Of a DNA stretch of 64,000 bases, positions 60,794 through 64,000 are shown in pieces; within the stretch, counting starts at the first letter, position 1; each line of letters opens with the position of its first letter. A program made the translations under genes and the position numbers. Below the pieces are notes generated by a model. That model was not told where the DNA came from, ran no database searches, and saw only the letters and a program-made list of their open reading frames with translations. This DNA comes from Chloroflexota bacterium (GTDB taxonomy: Bacteria; Chloroflexota; Anaerolineae; UBA4142), in contig JACRMI010000019.1 of assembly GCA_016215025.1 (NCBI GenBank), positions 34,278 through 98,277 of the forward strand, written 5' to 3'.

Positions 60794-61675
60794 TCACGTT
60801 TTGCGTCCGAATAGACCTGTCGGGCGAAGCAAGAGCACGCCGACCATAATCACATAAGTGAAAAACAGCGCGAAATCGGGCAGCAGCGCGCGACCGAACG
60901 TATCGACTTCGCCGATGAGCAAGCTGCCCCAAAACGCGCCGCGCAATGTTCCCAGTCCGCCAACCACCACGACGATGAGCGCGGCAATCAACGTCGTGGC
61001 ATCCATCCCAGGAACGAGACTCACAATCGGCGCGGTCATCACGCCGCCGAATGCCGCCAACCCAGCGCCGACTGCAAACACAACGGAAAAGACGAGCGAG
61101 ATGTTAATGCCGAGTCCGCCAACCATTTCGGCGTCGGCGACCCCGGCACGCACGATTGCGCCGATTTGCGTGCGGCTGATGATGAGACCCAGGATTGCGG
61201 CGAGCACCAAGCCGACCCCAATCGCAAAGAGGCGATAGATGGGGTATTGACCGTTGCCGAATGGAATCGAGCCAGCGAGTTCGGCCGGCGGCGGAAAGGC
61301 GTGGACTTCGCCGCCCCAGCCCGGCACCGCGCGCACAAAATCGGCGGCGACCAGCGCGAGACCAAACGTGAGCAGCACTTGATCAAGATGACCGCGTCCT
61401 TTCAGGGGCCGCAACAGCACGCGTTCGATGCTGAGACCGACGAGACCGACGACCACCGGCGCGATGAAAAGTGCGAGCCAAAAATTTTGCGTCGTGCGCA
61501 GAATCGAATAACCGGTGTACGCTCCGAGCATGTAGAACGAACCGTGCGCGAGATTCATCACATCCATCATGCCAAAGATGATGGAGAGCCCTGCCGCGAG
61601 CAAAAAGAGCAACAGACTGTAAGCGAGTCCGTTAAAGAATTGAATGAGGATAAAATCGGGAGTGATGTTGAGCAT
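60794..61675 (-). CDS. livH: Liv-type ABC transporter permease (LivH family), second set
   Basis: A 293-aa permease with LivH signatures: FFNGLAYSLLLFLLAAGLSIIFGMMDVMNLAHGSFYMLGAY, GVADAEMVGGLGIN and VVVVGGLGTLRGAFWGSLLIGE. It is closer in layout to the second-set LivM than to the first-set LivH. A long hairpin lies between it and the binding-protein gene. Confidence 0.92.
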   Translation of the reverse strand: MLNITPDFILIQFFNGLAYSLLLFLLAAGLSIIFGMMDVMNLAHGSFYMLGAYTGYSILRTTQNFWLALFIAPVVVGLVGLSIERVLLRPLKGRGHLDQVLLTFGLALVAADFVRAVPGWGGEVHAFPPPAELAGSIPFGNGQYPIYRLFAIGVGLVLAAILGLIISRTQIGAIVRAGVADAEMVGGLGINISLVFSVVFAVGAGLAAFGGVMTAPIVSLVPGMDATTLIAALIVVVVGGLGTLRGAFWGSLLIGEVDTFGRALLPDFALFFTYVIMVGVLLLRPTGLFGRKT

Positions 61676-61724
61676 GGGATACGTCAGATTCTAATCTTGG
61701 TCGTTACACAATTTACCACAAAGA

Positions 61725-61799
61725 CACCAAGACACAAAGGGAAAGAAAAATAAACTCTGAAAAAGGTTTCATTTCTTTGTGACTTTGTGTCTTGGTGTT
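61725..61799 (-). repeat. Intercistronic hairpin between the binding-protein gene and livH
   Basis: ACACCAAGACACAAAG (61725-61740) pairs exactly with CTTTGTGTCTTGGTGT (61784-61799). It probably protects the upstream transcript or reduces read-through, so that binding protein exceeds permease. Confidence 0.65.
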
Positions 61800-61818
61800 T
61801 TGAAATCAAATTGCCGCC

Positions 61819-63126
61819 CTACATGTTTTCTGGATCGAGAATCGGCTGATCGGTTTTGCCGATGATGGCATTGACGAACTTGCTGCCACTCTGTTTGACC
61901 TGGCGGAAATAGATCTGGTTGACCACATTCTGGGTCTTGGGGTCAAACGCAAAGTTGCCGCGCGGACTCTTAAAACTGACGCCGCGAATCGCTTCGAGGA
62001 ATTTGTCCTTGTTGCTGGTGTCGCCCTGCACTTTGTTCAGCGCTTCGACGATGACGCGGGCGGCATCGTAACCTTGCACGGCGAAGACATCGACATCCTT
62101 GCCTGGGAATTTTTTGGCGTACGCTTCCATGAATGCCTTGTTCTCTGGATTGTCGAGTTCGGTGGACCAGTGTAGCGAGGTGTACGCATCGAGCGCGGAC
62201 GCAGCTTGACCTGGGAGCACATCGCTCTCGGTCAAGAATCCCGCGCCGACGATCTTCATGTTCTTTTTCAGACCGAACTGATCGAATTGTTTGACGTAGT
62301 TGAGCGCGTCGGAACCGGAGAAAAAGCTATAGACGGCTTCGGCATTGGTCGCTTGAATTTGTGGCAGGAACGCGGAGAAATCGGTTGTGCCAAGTGGGGG
62401 CAGAATATCGTTGCCGGCAATCGTTCCGCCCGCCGCGGTGAAGGTGGCTTTGAAATCGGCGGCGCTTTCGGTACCGAATCCATAGTTGGACGCGCAGATG
62501 GCCACCTTTTTCGATACGTTCTTGGCGATCCATTCGCCGAGCGGGTTGCTGATCTGGTACGATGAGAACGATGCGCGGAAGATGTACGGGCTGTAGCGAC
62601 CGACCGCCGTACCTTTTGTGCCTTTGCGGGTGAGCAAGTTGCCGCCGCCGTTCGAAATCACGGTCGGCATTTTAGCTTCGTGCAACGGATCGCGCACGGC
62701 GTACAACACGGCGGTGCTGACGATGCCGGTGAACAAATCGATCTTGTCTTGCTCGACCAATTTTGTGAGCTTGCGCAGAGAAATCTGCGCGTCGTTCTCT
62801 TCGTCTTCTTTGACCCATTCGATCTTGCGCCCACCGGCGGTAAAGTTGACGCTTTCGAAATACAACGTCATCGCATTGGTGATGCTATCGCCGAGAGCTG
62901 CGTACACTTTGGTGTAGGGCAAAATCGATCCGAGTTTGAAAGATGCGCTCGGTCTTAGAACGGTGGGGGAAACTACAGCAGGTGCAGAAACGGCGGCGGT
63001 CGGTGCGACCGTCGCGGGGGCGGTGGGTGCAGCGCAGGCTTGCAGTAAGGGAACGACGGTGACTGCGCCGGCTCCCAAAGCCAGCGTTCGCAAAAACTCA
63101 CGTCGCGTAATAGACGTGTTTGACAT
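61819..63126 (-). CDS. Liv-type ABC transporter substrate-binding lipoprotein with Tat signal, second set
   Basis: A 435-aa binding protein. The signal peptide has the twin-arginine motif TRREFLR (RR at 8-9) and a lipobox LQAC (C31), followed by an alanine/proline/threonine stalk. A Peripla_BP_6 fold comes next (LGSILPYTKVYAALGDSITNAMTLYFESVNFTAGG). The first-set protein uses Sec, so the export routes differ. Probable ligands are aromatic or other carboxylic acids, inferred from context. AAGGAGGAGAGG precedes the ATG. Confidence 0.9.
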   Translation of the reverse strand: MSNTSITRREFLRTLALGAGAVTVVPLLQACAAPTAPATVAPTAAVSAPAVVSPTVLRPSASFKLGSILPYTKVYAALGDSITNAMTLYFESVNFTAGGRKIEWVKEDEENDAQISLRKLTKLVEQDKIDLFTGIVSTAVLYAVRDPLHEAKMPTVISNGGGNLLTRKGTKGTAVGRYSPYIFRASFSSYQISNPLGEWIAKNVSKKVAICASNYGFGTESAADFKATFTAAGGTIAGNDILPPLGTTDFSAFLPQIQATNAEAVYSFFSGSDALNYVKQFDQFGLKKNMKIVGAGFLTESDVLPGQAASALDAYTSLHWSTELDNPENKAFMEAYAKKFPGKDVDVFAVQGYDAARVIVEALNKVQGDTSNKDKFLEAIRGVSFKSPRGNFAFDPKTQNVVNQIYFRQVKQSGSKFVNAIIGKTDQPILDPENM

Positions 63127-63313
63127 TTTCCTCTCCTCCTTCAGAAAGGTCGCCGATCTTCATCGGCGTACAGGGAAAGCTAAATCTTGAGACGATCTCA
63201 GCTAGTACCGCGTGAATGGGCGAAGTTCATCACCCCCTTTCCCAATCGACAACACAGTGCGAAGTGGTGTTGTCGCCAATCTCAGGATAGAGTCACTGCC
63301 TACAGGTGCGCGC
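63127..63313 (-). promoter_or_regulatory. Structured ~180-base leader of the second liv operon
   Basis: Minus-strand transcript: GCGACAACAC/GTGTTGTCG hairpin (63275-63247), GGGAAAG paired with CTTTCCC (about 63241 and 63173), and CGCCGAT/ATCGGCG just before the ribosome site. No known riboswitch consensus was recognised. It could be a regulatory leader or a stability element. Confidence 0.45.
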
Positions 63314-63342
63314 AGTATAACGACGGAGAGATTCTTTGTCAA
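63314..63342 (-). promoter_or_regulatory. Promoter of the second liv operon
   Basis: On the minus strand, TTGACA (63342-63337), 17-bp spacer, TATACT (63319-63314): a near-consensus sigma-70 promoter. Confidence 0.85.
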
Positions 63343-63554
63343 TATTCATACCTCGCCCCCGTTCGCTCTAGCGAAATTGGTTCTCGGAACGCCAGATGGG
63401 ATTTCTCAAACCAACAAGTTCTTTGTTTTTTGATAACCATTCCAAAGCGCTTGCGTTGCACCAAGTGGATTTCCTAACGCTACAGCACACTGAAACGCGT
63501 CGTTGTCCAATCCCCGCGCGAGTGAAAACGAATAGCGTTGTCAGTGTGCGGATG
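63343..63554. other. Non-coding gap
   Basis: No convincing gene, hairpin or repeat was seen between the liv promoter and the DUF4279-like frame. Confidence 0.4.
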
Positions 63555-63845
63555 TTATGTGTCGTTTTGTTCTTTCTCATTAGATGTGGAGTCAAATCGA
63601 TAAATATCTACATCGGTTGTCGTCTTAGTTCTGTAAAGAAACTCAATAGTTCTTAAATCATGGCTTAAAGCGGGAGTAGATTGAATTGGATTAATGTCAA
63701 CGCCCATCACAATCTCAAGAACAGAATCTAGCCTTAACTCGGCTTTAAGTTCATTAATAATCTCGATTTTATCGAACAGCATACCTACGACTTCATTTAC
63801 CAAGTTGTCAATTGCGATGTATTCTTTTCCTTTCTCAGTTGACAA
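63555..63845 (-). CDS. DUF4279-like protein or N-terminally truncated remnant
   Basis: A 96-aa frame opening with TTG. The sequence (helical LVNEVVGMLFDKIEIINELKAE, strand LEIVMGVDINP, then IEFLYRTKTTTDVDIYRF) resembles the C-terminal two-thirds of DUF4279 immunity-like proteins. The expected N-terminal strand region is missing, since a stop lies eight codons upstream and no ATG is present. It may be a decayed gene or a short member. Base composition is more AT-rich than its neighbours. Confidence 0.5.
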   Translation of the reverse strand: MSTEKGKEYIAIDNLVNEVVGMLFDKIEIINELKAELRLDSVLEIVMGVDINPIQSTPALSHDLRTIEFLYRTKTTTDVDIYRFDSTSNEKEQNDT

Positions 63846-63878
63846 TTCCCAACAAGAAAAAACGCATTAGCGCAAAAG

Positions 63879-64000
63879 TCACTTGGGCACATCATCCACG
63901 GGGAGTGATTTCCAGCGCCGCACGATATCTTTGAGTTGCGCCTTGGAACGCTTGACGGAACGCGTGTGCATACGAAAACGCTGCCGATGAGTTTGTACCC
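63879..64000 (-). CDS. Partial CDS running off the window edge (C-terminus)
   Basis: A minus-strand frame open from the window end to TGA at 63881-63879 encodes about 39 residues of a basic tail ending KAQLKDIVRRWKSLPVDDVPK. No family can be named from so short a piece. The codon pattern and long open frame make it plausible as the 3' end of a gene. Confidence 0.4.
   Translation of the reverse strand, partial: VQTHRQRFRMHTRSVKRSKAQLKDIVRRWKSLPVDDVPK

Noticed and set aside
63127..63313. TPP or S-box riboswitch in the liv leader
   Set aside because: A CTGAGA string is present, but the other conserved parts of the TPP element and the S-box core are missing.

Overview
The window looks like chromosomal DNA of a Chloroflexota bacterium, probably near Anaerolineae and probably a draft or metagenome contig. 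This assignment is inferred from gene content and style, with no database search. The signs are: a dnaB–dnaD-like–dnaC-like helicase-loading operon; rpmH-rnpA-yidD-yidC-khpB-parA-parB in the usual bacterial order; several lipoproteins with proline/threonine-rich stalks after the lipobox; two double-zinc-ribbon style proteins; many TTG/GTG starts behind good Shine-Dalgarno sites; and intergenic gaps filled with imperfect palindromes built from a few repeated phrases. No rRNA, tRNA, phage, transposase or CRISPR array was seen.

Layout. 1-6.4 kb: a 53-aa CCGH-type small protein, a zinc-ribbon membrane protein, a bifunctional-nuclease-family protein, and the replication operon. That operon holds DnaB carrying a LAGLIDADG intein, a DnaD-domain protein, and a loader ATPase with two DnaC/IstB modules in one chain. 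6.4-12 kb: two minus-strand secreted proteins, one a 1619-aa ExeM/NucH-type extracellular nuclease with Ig-like repeats. 12.1-18.5 kb: the rpmH to parB housekeeping block. 18.6-24.2 kb: a PhzF-like protein, an NBR1-Ig lipoprotein, a cyclic-di-GMP-I riboswitch with terminator ahead of a secreted protein, and typA. 24.5-31 kb: a membrane protein, gyrB, a PlsC-like acyltransferase, an exported alpha/beta hydrolase and a DUF212 protein. 31-37.2 kb: L-lactate dehydrogenase (minus), then pyruvate-dehydrogenase-type E1 alpha and beta, a methyltransferase, and an aconitase-family enzyme with its swivel domain at the N-terminus.

37.4-63.1 kb is an aromatic-acid/acyl-CoA catabolic region. On the plus strand are a phenylacetate-CoA ligase, a complete branched-chain-amino-acid-type (Liv) ABC transporter and an AMP-dependent acyl-CoA ligase. 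On the minus strand are a benzoate-CoA ligase, an amidohydrolase, two tandem aldehyde dehydrogenases, a paa-type multicomponent oxygenase set (PaaA, PaaB, PaaC and a PaaD split into two genes), an enoyl-CoA hydratase and a second complete Liv transporter. A plausible reading is import of aromatic or carboxylic acids by the Liv systems, activation to CoA thioesters, ring epoxidation by PaaABC and beta-oxidation-like processing. The reductase PaaE and the later enzymes (PaaZ, PaaG, PaaH, PaaJ) are not in the window.

The points most worth a second look are the split PaaD with one half starting inside a dispersed repeat, the double-ATPase helicase loader, the c-di-GMP riboswitch, the permuted aconitase-family enzyme, the micro membrane protein embedded in the second liv operon, the palindromic operator in front of the paa genes, and tandem terminator-like hairpins in the nuclease leader.
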